Part shown: positions 1-5,242 of the stretch, in pieces
Layout of the letters: each line of letters begins with the position of its first letter
Position numbering within the stretch: position 1 is the first letter of the stretch
Assembly (NCBI GenBank): GCA_002345475.1
Contig: DDWC01000059.1
Coordinates: 1-7,066, forward strand
Origin: Firmicutes bacterium UBA2296
GTDB taxonomy: Bacteria; Bacillota; UBA994
Length of the DNA stretch: 7,066 nucleotides
Direction: 5' to 3'
Program-made: the position numbers and the translations under genes
The notes under the pieces: model-generated
The model's input: only the letters and a program-made list of their open reading frames with translations
Database searches by the model: none
Told to the model about the DNA's origin: nothing

Positions 1-351
1 GAGCGTTTCGTAGCCATGGAAAAGGTCATAGCAGGTATCGGTGAGCTTGAGCCGGCGTCCACTGAAGGCGGGGGACCGGCCTCTATCTTCCGGGTGCCTG
101 GTGCTCTTGGCACCGTTGGTTTCATACAGGGTGTCAGTCGCCACTTTTGCGCTACCTGCAACCGCTTGCGCATAACTTCCCAGGGAAAGATCAGGCCCTG
201 CCTGTTTGCCGATGATGAGCTTGATATGCTGCCGGCCGTGCAGGCCCGTGATCTTGATCTGGCAGGTAAGATGATACGTGATGCACTGGAACACAAACCT
301 GACCGCATGGCGGTGCAGAGAAGAAAGAAGATGGCGGAGATAGGGGGGTAG
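1..351 (+). CDS. moaA: GTP 3',8-cyclase MoaA, C-terminal part (5' end outside window)
   Basis: This is the last 116 codons of a radical-SAM enzyme that, with MoaC, converts GTP to cyclic pyranopterin monophosphate, the first step of molybdenum cofactor synthesis in the cytoplasm. The frame is open from base 1 and ends at TAG 349-351. Seen directly: a Cys-x2-Cys-x13-Cys motif (from FCATCNRLRIT to RPCL) that in MoaA ligates the C-terminal 4Fe-4S cluster holding GTP; the two arginines of NRLR, which contact the substrate in the family; and a terminal Gly-Gly (EIGG), also conserved and needed for catalysis. Full-length MoaA is about 320-340 residues, so roughly two thirds, including the N-terminal radical-SAM cluster motif, lie upstream of the window. 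moaC follows within 5 bases, so the genes are co-transcribed. Nothing looks broken in the visible part. Confidence 0.95.
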   Translation, partial: ERFVAMEKVIAGIGELEPASTEGGGPASIFRVPGALGTVGFIQGVSRHFCATCNRLRITSQGKIRPCLFADDELDMLPAVQARDLDLAGKMIRDALEHKPDRMAVQRRKKMAEIGG

Positions 352-355
352 TGTG

Positions 356-838
356 ATGAGTTTAACCCACGTTGACGAAAAAGGTAAGGCAAGTATGGTT
401 GACGTTTCCGGCAAAGCTGACTCGGTGCGCCTGGCTCAGGCTGTGGCGCACGTGCACATGCGGCCTGAAACACTGAGCCTGATTATGGAGGGCGGTTTGC
501 CCAAGGGAGAGGTTCTGCCGGTGGCTAGGTTGGCAGGAATCATGGCCGCGAAGCGGACTTCGGATTTAATACCGCTTTGCCATCCGTTGCGGCTATCCCA
601 CGCCGGGGTTGATTTCTCAGCCATATCCGAGAGCGTTCTGCGAATTGTGGCTGAAGTGACTGCAGTGGATTCGACCGGCGTTGAAATGGAGGCACTGACA
701 GCGGCCACTGGCGCCGCCCTGACTATTATTGATATGTGTAAGGCTGTTGACAAAGGTCTGTCCATTGAAGGAGTGCGAGTGCTGAAGAAAAGCGGTGGGC
801 GAAGCGGTGATTACGTATGGCAGGAGGGGGAGGCATAA
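356..838 (+). CDS. moaC: Cyclic pyranopterin monophosphate synthase MoaC
   Basis: MoaC turns the MoaA product 3',8-cyclo-GTP into cPMP. The 160-residue length is normal for the family. Family landmarks are all visible: LTHVDEKGKASMVDVS at the N-terminus, PKGEVLPVARLAGIMAAK (Lys50), DLIPLCHPL (His76), GVEMEALTAATGAAL (Glu110/Glu112) and DMCKAVDKG (Asp126, Lys129); these correspond to the Lys, His, Glu, Asp and Lys catalytic residues known from the E. coli enzyme. The C-terminal KSGGRSGDY is also typical. I chose ATG 356 because a run of six G at 343-348 gives a ribosome binding site 7 bases upstream; GTG 353 is in frame and would add one residue. The stop TAA overlaps the next gene's ATG by one base, indicating translational coupling within the moa operon. 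Confidence 0.96.
   Translation: MSLTHVDEKGKASMVDVSGKADSVRLAQAVAHVHMRPETLSLIMEGGLPKGEVLPVARLAGIMAAKRTSDLIPLCHPLRLSHAGVDFSAISESVLRIVAEVTAVDSTGVEMEALTAATGAALTIIDMCKAVDKGLSIEGVRVLKKSGGRSGDYVWQEGEA
822..833 (+). promoter_or_regulatory. Ribosome binding site that fixes the MOSC-MogA start
   Basis: The purine run AGGAGGGGGAGG lies inside the 3' end of moaC and ends 4 bases before ATG 838. An in-frame ATG at 817 lies upstream of this site and would add seven residues encoded by the Shine-Dalgarno sequence itself (MAGGGGI), so it is rejected. Confidence 0.75.
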
Positions 839-1758
839 TGCAGGGTAGAGTGGTGGAGGTTTGCGTCAGCGCCAACAAAGGTGAGAGAAAGCGCGCAGTG
901 GAGCTGATAGAAATGGTTGAAAACCACGGTATCGCGGGCGACGCCCATGCCGGCCCCTGGCACAGGCAGGTCAGCCTTCTGGCAGAGGAGAGCATAGAAA
1001 AGATGCGAGCCAAGGGACTCTCCGTTGGACCGGGTGACTTTGCCGAAAACATAACCACCAGGGGATTACCCCTGGCTGATCTGCCTGTTGGCACCACTAT
1101 GTTAGCGGGTAAGTGCGTGCTACGTATTACGCAGATAGGCAAGGAGTGTCACACCCGATGCGCCATATATCATCTGGCAGGAGACTGCGTGATGCCCCGG
1201 GAAGGCATTTTTGCAGAGGTGCTGCGCGGCGGACACTTGCGTTCCGGGGACAGAGTCTACGTGCTGCCTGAATTTCGCGCAGCTGTGATTACTTTAAGTG
1301 ATCGCTGCTACCGCAACGAGACAGTTGACGAGAGTGGTCCCAGGCTGGTCGAGGAGCTCAAGTTATGGGGCGCCGAGGTGGACGGAGTGTTGCTTCCTGA
1401 CGAAGCGGCCCTTCTGACCGCGAAACTTAGAGAACTGGTTTCCTCAGGAAAGTATTCCCTTATTCTTACCACCGGTGGCACCGGGCTTTCGGCTCGAGGT
1501 GTCACCCCTGAAGCTACTCTCCAGGTCATCGACCGCCTGGTCCCAGGAATATCTGAGTCAATCAGGGCTGAAAGCATGAAAATAACCCCTCATGCCATGC
1601 TAAGCAGAGGGGTAGCGGGACTGGCAGGGCGGACCCTTGTGGTAAACCTGCCGGGAAGTGTGAAAGGTGCGCTGGAGTCATTCGCCATTCTGTCCGGAGC
1701 CCTGCCACACGCCCTTGAGGTATTGAGCGGAGACACCCTGGACTGTGGGAGACAGTAA
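838..1758 (+). CDS. MOSC domain-MogA (molybdopterin adenylyltransferase) fusion protein
   Basis: A 306-residue two-domain protein for late molybdenum cofactor steps. Residues 1-143 are a MOSC domain: GIAGDAHAGPWHRQVSLLA, GDFAENITTRGL and QIGKECHTRCAIYHLAGDCVMPREGIFAEVLRGG, with several cysteines of which one is probably the sulfur-carrying residue. Residues 147-306 are a MogA/MoaB-like domain: ITLSDRC, ETVDESGP, TTGGTG, TPEAT, SIRAESM, LSRGVAG and NLPGSVKGA; in this family it adenylylates molybdopterin before Mo insertion. The MOSC part resembles stand-alone MOSC proteins of Clostridia and may handle sulfur for cofactor maturation, but its substrate is not known to me. One oddity: where MogA usually has Arg-Asp-Val-Thr-Pro, this protein has Arg-Gly-Val-Thr-Pro (Gly221), so an Asp considered important in E. 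coli MogA is missing. The start codon overlaps the moaC stop (TAATG), so translation is coupled. Domain assignment is firm; catalytic competence is less so. Confidence 0.9.
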   Translation: MQGRVVEVCVSANKGERKRAVELIEMVENHGIAGDAHAGPWHRQVSLLAEESIEKMRAKGLSVGPGDFAENITTRGLPLADLPVGTTMLAGKCVLRITQIGKECHTRCAIYHLAGDCVMPREGIFAEVLRGGHLRSGDRVYVLPEFRAAVITLSDRCYRNETVDESGPRLVEELKLWGAEVDGVLLPDEAALLTAKLRELVSSGKYSLILTTGGTGLSARGVTPEATLQVIDRLVPGISESIRAESMKITPHAMLSRGVAGLAGRTLVVNLPGSVKGALESFAILSGALPHALEVLSGDTLDCGRQ

Positions 1759-1848
1759 GTTGGACGTTAGGCGTTAGACGTTAGGATTAACCAAAAAACA
1801 AAAAACATATAACAAAAGCGTGCGGGAAGTTAGGCGTTAGGCGAGGAG
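1758..1848. repeat. Degenerate heptanucleotide repeat block (CGTTAGR units, first and second clusters)
   Basis: Read in sevens from base 1758, the block gives AGTTGGA, CGTTAGG, CGTTAGA, CGTTAGG, then ATTAACC, two identical AAAAAAC units and ATATAAC, and after 14 more bases AGTTAGG, CGTTAGG and CGAGGAG. The two CGTTAGR clusters start exactly 70 bases (ten units) apart, so they keep the same register. The first unit overlaps the stop codon of the upstream gene. Confidence 0.75.
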
Positions 1849-1891
1849 TCGAGGGGCGCTTTGCGCTTGGTGGAACGGGATATTGAAGGAG

Positions 1892-1919
1892 AGCATTCAG
1901 CACTCAGCATTTAGCAATA
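1892..1919. repeat. Four tandem AGCAYTY-type heptamers
   Basis: Four consecutive 7-base units read AGCATTC, AGCACTC, AGCATTT and AGCAATA. They differ in sequence from the CGTTAGA family but share its period. A short GCGCTTT/GCGCTTG pair at 1856-1869 shows the same spacing. Confidence 0.7.
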
Positions 1920-1936
1920 ATCCTTGTCTCTCTGGC

Positions 1937-1975
1937 GGCTGGCGCCTGGAGGCTGGCGCCTGGAGGCTGGCGCCT
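1937..1975. repeat. 14-base tandem repeat, 2.8 copies, with GGCGCC palindromes
   Basis: The unit GGCTGGCGCCTGGA occurs twice perfectly (1937-1950, 1951-1964), followed by a partial third copy (1965-1975). Each copy contains the palindrome GGCGCC, and adjacent copies can pair into a GC-rich hairpin. GAGGC/GCCTC at 1963-1976 is another possible stem. No T tract follows, so an intrinsic terminator is not supported. Confidence 0.85.
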
Positions 1976-2029
1976 CAATAGCAGCGCCCATCAGATACAT
2001 CAGTCCTCATCAAGCTGCCGTACTCTGGA

Positions 2030-2078
2030 GGTTAGAGGTTAGGCATTAGACGTTAGAAATTGGACGTTAGACGTTAGA
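2030..2078. repeat. Seven tandem heptamers, consensus CGTTAGA
   Basis: Seven consecutive units read GGTTAGA, GGTTAGG, CATTAGA, CGTTAGA, AATTGGA, CGTTAGA and CGTTAGA, with no insertion or deletion. This is the longest block of the CGTTAGA family in the window. Confidence 0.85.
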
Positions 2079-2224
2079 GCGAACCACGAGGGGCAGGGAA
2101 CTGACAACGATGCCCTCGCAGTGCCCACTGTGGTCACTGTGTCCCCGGCTCAGTGGTGCCTGTGTCGGGGCTCCCTCTACGCATCAGACCAATCAGAAAT
2201 TATCAGGCCTATCTGGCTGCCGCA

Positions 2225-2259
2225 TTCTAGACGTTAGACGTGAGACGTAAGACGTGGAT
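2225..2259. repeat. Five tandem heptamers of the CGTTAGA family
   Basis: Units read TTCTAGA, CGTTAGA, CGTGAGA, CGTAAGA and CGTGGAT. The block ends 15 bases before the mrp terminator stem. The bases leading into it (from 2211) resemble those leading into the 2030 block (from 2009), sharing GCTGCCG and a TCT-G-A spacing. Confidence 0.75.
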
Positions 2260-2274
2260 ACGGAGTACAAAGTC

Positions 2275-2315
2275 AAATCCCGACTCCTTTTAAGGGGAGC
2301 CGGGATTTCTTTTTG
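2275..2315. terminator. Intrinsic terminator, probably bidirectional, downstream of mrp
   Basis: AAATCCCG (2275-2282) pairs with CGGGATTT (2301-2308), and CTCC/GGAG extends the stem across one mismatch to a TTAA-centred loop. The plus strand continues CTTTTTG, a fair T tract. On the minus strand the stem begins about 15 bases after the mrp stop codon and is followed by a weaker T-rich stretch. Position suggests it ends mrp; the better T tract would stop transcription arriving from the moa side. Confidence 0.75.
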
Positions 2316-2323
2316 TATCAGTA

Positions 2324-3070
2324 TCAGGTTCCGATGGCAATTTGCATCAGTTTCTGGATTACCGCATCTTTTGGGGAATGGTACGTTTCGATAGCGCCAG
2401 TCGCCGCAGCCAGATTTGGATCCATGGGCAGTCCACCGATCCACTGCACGCCGTGCTTCTGAGCCAGTTCCTGGCCCTGGCTTCTACCAAATACCTCAAT
2501 GAGCTGATTGCAGTGCGGGCAGAGAATACCGGACATGTTCTCAACGACGCCCAGAATTTCTTTGTCAAGACCCTTAACCAGATTAATGGCCTTGTCAACC
2601 GCCAGGACAGCCATGTCCTGTGGAGAGGATACGATTATCACACCATCTACGGGCAAGTTCTGCAGTGTTACCCTGGGTGCTTCGTCAGTTCCCGGTGGCA
2701 GGTCGATTAGCAAGACGTCGAGGTCGCCCCATTCGGACTGGGCGTATAGCTGCCCTATGAGTCCCTCAATTTGCGGATCACGCCACTCAGGGCGCGTGTC
2801 TCTGGTGAAGCTGTTGATGGACATAATCGGAATACCCAGTTTTGAAGGCACCGGGGAAAACGAATCATGGTGGTTTCCCGGGTGCTGGTTCTCCACTCCA
2901 AAGAGTACCGAGATGCTGGGACCTGTCATGTCACCGTCGAGAATGCCGACCTTGAACCCTTTTCTTTTCAGACCGACTGCTGTCAAAGCCGTGACCGAGG
3001 ACTTGCCAACTCCTCCTTTACAGCTCATAACCGCCACAACGCGTTTTATTCTGTTTTCTGGAGTTACCAT
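2324..3070 (-). CDS. mrp: Mrp/NBP35-type P-loop ATPase, Fe-S cluster carrier (ApbC family)
   Basis: A 248-residue cytoplasmic ATPase that in its family binds a 4Fe-4S cluster at a dimer interface and hands it to apoproteins. Seen directly: a deviant Walker A, SCKGGVGKSS (residues 16-25), with the signature Lys18 and P-loop Lys23; LDGDMTGPSI (44-53); WRDPQIEGLI (96-105); Walker B region LLIDLPPGTDEAP (120-132); and the CPHC motif (Cys184, Cys187), the cluster ligands. The N-terminal DUF59 domain of longer Mrp proteins is absent, as in many clostridial forms. ATG 3070 is chosen because AGGAGGTGA lies 7 bases upstream. Starts further upstream in the same frame would add residues unlike any Mrp. 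It converges on the moa operon and diverges from mraZ. A role in supplying clusters to MoaA is inference only. The stop is TGA. Confidence 0.94.
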   Translation of the reverse strand: MVTPENRIKRVVAVMSCKGGVGKSSVTALTAVGLKRKGFKVGILDGDMTGPSISVLFGVENQHPGNHHDSFSPVPSKLGIPIMSINSFTRDTRPEWRDPQIEGLIGQLYAQSEWGDLDVLLIDLPPGTDEAPRVTLQNLPVDGVIIVSSPQDMAVLAVDKAINLVKGLDKEILGVVENMSGILCPHCNQLIEVFGRSQGQELAQKHGVQWIGGLPMDPNLAAATGAIETYHSPKDAVIQKLMQIAIGT

Positions 3071-3077
3071 GTATTCT

Positions 3078-3086
3078 TCACCTCCT
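3078..3086 (-). promoter_or_regulatory. Ribosome binding site of mrp
   Basis: On the minus strand AGGAGGTGA is a near-perfect Shine-Dalgarno sequence, 7 bases before ATG 3070. It decides the start against longer in-frame alternatives reaching 3148. Confidence 0.85.
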
Positions 3087-3202
3087 CTCTCTCTATCTCG
3101 AACAAAAGCGCCCGAAGAAAACCGGCACAGATTACGACAACAGAGCAACCAGGAGCGGACTCGGAAGGCTGTCGATCATGAGTGGTTTCTTCGAGCGTCA
3201 CA

Positions 3203-3215
3203 CCGACAATGTCGG
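3203..3215. repeat. Perfect 13-base inverted repeat in the mrp leader
   Basis: CCGACAATGTCGG is two 6-base arms around one central base. It falls in the predicted 5' untranslated region of mrp, about 25 bases downstream of the predicted promoter. It could be an operator or a small RNA hairpin (5-bp stem, 3-base loop). No regulator is recognised. Confidence 0.45.
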
Positions 3216-3246
3216 CAAGCGAACGAACCATATTCTTTTCATTTCA

Positions 3247-3275
3247 AGTATATCATAATCTGACCTGTCTTTCAT
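3247..3275 (-). promoter_or_regulatory. Candidate sigma-A-type promoter of mrp
   Basis: On the minus strand ATGAAA (3270-3275, four of six matches to the -35 consensus) is followed after 17 bases by TATACT (3247-3252, five of six). TG one base before the -10 makes an extended -10. Transcription would begin near 3240 and give a leader of about 170 bases before the mrp start. This rests on sequence match alone. Confidence 0.5.
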
Positions 3276-3320
3276 GACGCTGGGAGGGTCGCCGGGGGCA
3301 AGACAAGGAAAAAAAACTTA

Positions 3321-3349
3321 TATTTTTCCTGAAACGTGCAGGGAAAATA
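3321..3349. repeat. 11-bp inverted repeat with 7-base loop upstream of mraZ
   Basis: TATTTTTCCTG (3321-3331) pairs with CAGGGAAAATA (3339-3349) over 11 positions including one G-T pair, around the loop AAACGTG. An A tract lies just upstream at 3309-3316; read on the minus strand it becomes a T tract a few bases after the hairpin, so this could be a minus-strand terminator. It could equally be an operator or leader hairpin for mraZ. I could not identify a convincing mraZ -35/-10 pair nearby. Confidence 0.55.
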
Positions 3350-3368
3350 GAAGTTGCAGGAGAATACA

Positions 3369-3403
3369 GTGGGTAATTGTGGTGCGAAGTGGTGGAAAGG
3401 GGG
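3369..3403 (+). promoter_or_regulatory. Probable MraZ operator: GTGGK boxes every 10 bp
   Basis: GTGGG (3369), GTGGT (3379) and GTGGT (3389) are spaced exactly 10 bases apart, with 5-base spacers; a weaker GGGGG follows in phase at 3399. MraZ is known to bind tandem TGGG-like boxes separated by 5 bases in front of its own gene and to control the division cluster. The array ends 8 bases before the mraZ GTG start, the expected place for autoregulation. It also overlaps the ribosome binding region. Confidence 0.7.
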
Positions 3404-3410
3404 GCGTAAA

Positions 3411-3839
3411 GTGTTTCTAGGTCAATACGAGCACGCTTTGGACGACAAAGGACGGCTTTTTATGCCCGCCAAGTTTCGAGATAAACTTGGTGCCAACTTC
3501 GTTGTCACCAAGGGCCTTGATCGCTGCCTCTTCATCTACCCCATGTCGGAATGGGAAAGCATTGAGGGAAAGTTGCAGAGTCTGCCCTTTACCAAGTCTG
3601 ATGCTCGCTCCTTCAGCCGCATGTTCTTCTCCGGCGCCGCGGAATGTGAATGCGACAAACAGGGCCGAGTGAACCTGCCCGGCTCCCTGAGAGAGTACGC
3701 TCAGCTCGAAAAGGAAACTGTTATCCTCGGTGTGGCCTCCAGAGTGGAAATATGGGGCAAGGAGCGTTGGATGAGCTATAGCGAAGGTGCGCTGGACGAT
3801 TATGAGCGCATAGCTGAAGAGCTGGAAGACGTCTTTTGA
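3411..3839 (+). CDS. mraZ: Transcriptional regulator MraZ
   Basis: A 142-residue DNA-binding protein made of two SpoVT-AbrB-like halves, each with the signature DKxGRxxxP: DDKGRLFMPAKFR near residues 10-22 and CDKQGRVNLPGSLR in the second half. MraZ forms a ring-shaped oligomer that binds repeated boxes ahead of its own gene and regulates the mra/dcw cluster. GTG 3411 is chosen because it gives the family N-terminus (MFLGQYEHALDDKGRL) and has a G run at 3399-3404 six bases upstream. An in-frame GTG at 3369, preceded by AGGAG at 3358-3362, would add 14 residues rich in Trp, Lys and Gly not typical of the family, and would place the operator boxes inside the coding sequence. The stop is TGA, relevant to the penicillin-binding protein downstream because it shows TGA terminates normally here. 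rsmH follows after 31 bases. Confidence 0.95.
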   Translation: MFLGQYEHALDDKGRLFMPAKFRDKLGANFVVTKGLDRCLFIYPMSEWESIEGKLQSLPFTKSDARSFSRMFFSGAAECECDKQGRVNLPGSLREYAQLEKETVILGVASRVEIWGKERWMSYSEGALDDYERIAEELEDVF

Positions 3840-3870
3840 TCTCCCGATTGAAAAACCGAGGTGAGATGGA

Positions 3871-4812
3871 ATGAGTATAGAACATACACCTGTTTTGCTC
3901 AAGGAGAGTCTTCAGGCACTTTCTCTGTCAGATGGCAAAATTGTACTTGACTGCACATTTGGCAGGGGCGGCCATTCCAGAGCATTCCTGCAGTCTGTCG
4001 GCCGGGAGGGGCGAGTCATCGGTCTTGATGTGGACGAGTCCGCCGCAGAAGCCGCGTTGGCCCTTGCCACAGATTATCCTGGCGGAAGATTCACTTTCGT
4101 CCCGCTCAACTTTCGCAATCTTGACGTAGCGTTGCACATGGCTGGAGTGGCCAGAGTAGACGCGGTCTTCTTTGATCTGGGTGTTTCGTCGCCTCAGTTT
4201 GACGAAGGAGGCCGCGGGTTCAGCTACTGGCACGATGCGCCGCTGGACATGCGCATGGGTCTGTCGCAAACCCTCACGGCTGCCGAGATCGTAAACACTT
4301 ATAGCGAGGACCGTCTCACGAGCATTCTGCACGACTATGGCGAGGAGCGCTGGGCTCGTCGGATTGCTAAGTTCGTAGTGAGTGCCCGAGCAGAGAGTCC
4401 CTTGGTCACCACCGGACAGTTGGTGGAAATAATTAAGGCAGCCGTCCCCAAGGATGTGCGGACTGCCGAGGCGCAGCACCCGGCCAGGCGCACCTTTCAG
4501 GCTTTGCGGATCGCCGTGAACGATGAGCTGGAAGCGCTGGAGATGGCGCTACAAAAGGCAGTGGAAGCGCTTAAGCCTGGCGGCAGGATGGCCTGCATTT
4601 CTTTCCACTCCCTGGAGGATAGAATAGTCAAGAAGTTCATGCAAGCTCAGTCTTTGCGCTGTAGCTGTCCGCCCGGGATTCCCCAATGTATCTGCAATAC
4701 AACCCCACTTCTGGCGACAGAGAGACGCAAGCCTATTCTGCCGACGTCTGAGGAGATATCAGAGAATCCCCGCGCGCGCAGTGCCAAATTACGCGTTGCC
4801 ACCCGGCTCTAA
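3871..4812 (+). CDS. rsmH: 16S rRNA (cytosine1402-N4)-methyltransferase RsmH (MraW)
   Basis: A 313-residue SAM-dependent methyltransferase that N4-methylates C1402 of 16S rRNA in the ribosomal P site. Seen: N-terminal EHTPVLLKES (residues 4-13); SAM-binding motif I DCTFGRGGHS (27-36); IGLDVDE; VFFDLGVSSPQFDEGGRGFSY; the LDMRM block; ARRTFQALRIAVNDEL; and the terminal catalytic-region motif ISFHSLEDRIVKKF. A Cys-x-Cys ... Cys-x-Cys cluster (Cys264, Cys266, Cys273, Cys275) matches one common in Bacillota RsmH and may bind metal. Length is normal. The ATG is preceded by GAGGTGAG at 3858-3865. It follows mraZ and precedes ftsL, the standard order. Confidence 0.96.
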   Translation: MSIEHTPVLLKESLQALSLSDGKIVLDCTFGRGGHSRAFLQSVGREGRVIGLDVDESAAEAALALATDYPGGRFTFVPLNFRNLDVALHMAGVARVDAVFFDLGVSSPQFDEGGRGFSYWHDAPLDMRMGLSQTLTAAEIVNTYSEDRLTSILHDYGEERWARRIAKFVVSARAESPLVTTGQLVEIIKAAVPKDVRTAEAQHPARRTFQALRIAVNDELEALEMALQKAVEALKPGGRMACISFHSLEDRIVKKFMQAQSLRCSCPPGIPQCICNTTPLLATERRKPILPTSEEISENPRARSAKLRVATRL

Positions 4813-4844
4813 AACATGATACTTTACAGGAGGAGTGAAACACC

Positions 4845-5225
4845 GTGTCTCTAGCGCATAAGCCGTTGCCGGTTATTGCACCGCTTCCATTGCCTCTGCC
4901 CGGCCCGACTAGAGCCCCCCAGCCTAGAAAACACTACTCCAAGTCCCACCGGACGGCTTTGCTTCGCTTTGGCCTGGTCTTTGGCTTGACCATAGTGCTG
5001 GCCTTCGTGGCCGTGGCCTGGCAGGCGCAGATTCTCGCTGCGCGTCGCAGGGTTCAGAGTCTGGGTACGAACATAGTGCGTATGGAGGCCGAGCTGTCGG
5101 TAATGCAACTTGAAGTTGCCAGACTCTCCAGTACGGCCCGGATAGAAAGCGAAGCTGCTCTGCGGGTGCACATGAGCAAGCCGACTGAAGCGCAGGTTAT
5201 CAAGGTGAGCTTCGCCAATCCATAG
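4845..5225 (+). CDS. ftsL: FtsL-like cell division protein
   Basis: A 126-residue bitopic membrane protein in the ftsL position between rsmH and the penicillin-binding protein. Sequence conservation in FtsL is low, so the call rests on architecture and synteny. Residues 1-38 form a basic cytoplasmic tail with nine prolines between residues 7 and 27. Residues 39-59 are a single hydrophobic segment (LLRFGLVFGL ... AVAW). Residues 61-105 look like a coiled coil (RRRVQSLGTNIVRMEAELSVMQLEVARL). The C-terminus (RVHMSKPTEAQVIKV) resembles the end of FtsL/DivIC-type proteins. These proteins form a periplasm-side complex that scaffolds and activates septal peptidoglycan synthesis. The start is GTG with AGGAGGAG at 4828-4835. 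The next gene begins 17 bases after its stop. Confidence 0.82.
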   Translation: MSLAHKPLPVIAPLPLPLPGPTRAPQPRKHYSKSHRTALLRFGLVFGLTIVLAFVAVAWQAQILAARRRVQSLGTNIVRMEAELSVMQLEVARLSSTARIESEAALRVHMSKPTEAQVIKVSFANP

Positions 5226-5242
5226 ATCGGAGGAAATTCGCC

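Larger units (their letters stand above)
1759..2274. other. Convergent intergenic region rich in degenerate heptamer repeats, no gene found
   Basis: About 515 bases lie between the end of the moa operon and the terminator of mrp. No frame here has a credible start, ribosome binding site and recognisable product. The content is several blocks of degenerate short tandem repeats, A-rich stretches (1793-1817), and less repetitive sequence at 2080-2200. I see no tRNA-like cloverleaf, CRISPR-like array or insertion-sequence ends. No convincing intrinsic terminator with a T tract directly follows the moa operon, although GC-rich hairpins can form at 1937-1976. The region looks like non-coding filler expanded by replication slippage and then decayed. 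Confidence 0.7.

Noticed and set aside
726..1142. Open minus-strand frames opposite moaC and the MOSC domain, and similar long frames opposite mrp (2508-3263 plus), mraZ (3417-3902 minus) and rsmH (3928-4479 minus)
   Set aside because: They lie opposite strongly conserved genes, lack recognisable motifs and convincing ribosome binding sites, and are explained as shadows of coding sequence on the other strand.
1937..1976. Intrinsic terminator for the moa operon
   Set aside because: The GC-rich repeats can fold, but the following bases are TCAATAGC with no T run, and the site is about 180 bases past the last stop codon.
2143..2170. Small RNA or terminator hairpin from CCCCG (2143-2147) and CGGGG (2166-2170), with the CACTGTG pair at 2126-2141
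   Set aside because: The stem has only five base pairs with an 18-base loop, no T tract follows, and no RNA family is recognised.
1758..2259. CRISPR array
   Set aside because: Units are 7 or 14 bases and tandem, without 25-40 base repeats separated by unique spacers, and no cas genes are present in the window.
3354..3410. N-terminal extension of MraZ from TTG 3354 or GTG 3369
   Set aside because: The family starts at MFLGxYxHxLDxKGR, matching GTG 3411, which has its own ribosome binding site. The extension would run through the predicted operator. GTG 3369 stays a minor possibility because AGGAG precedes it.
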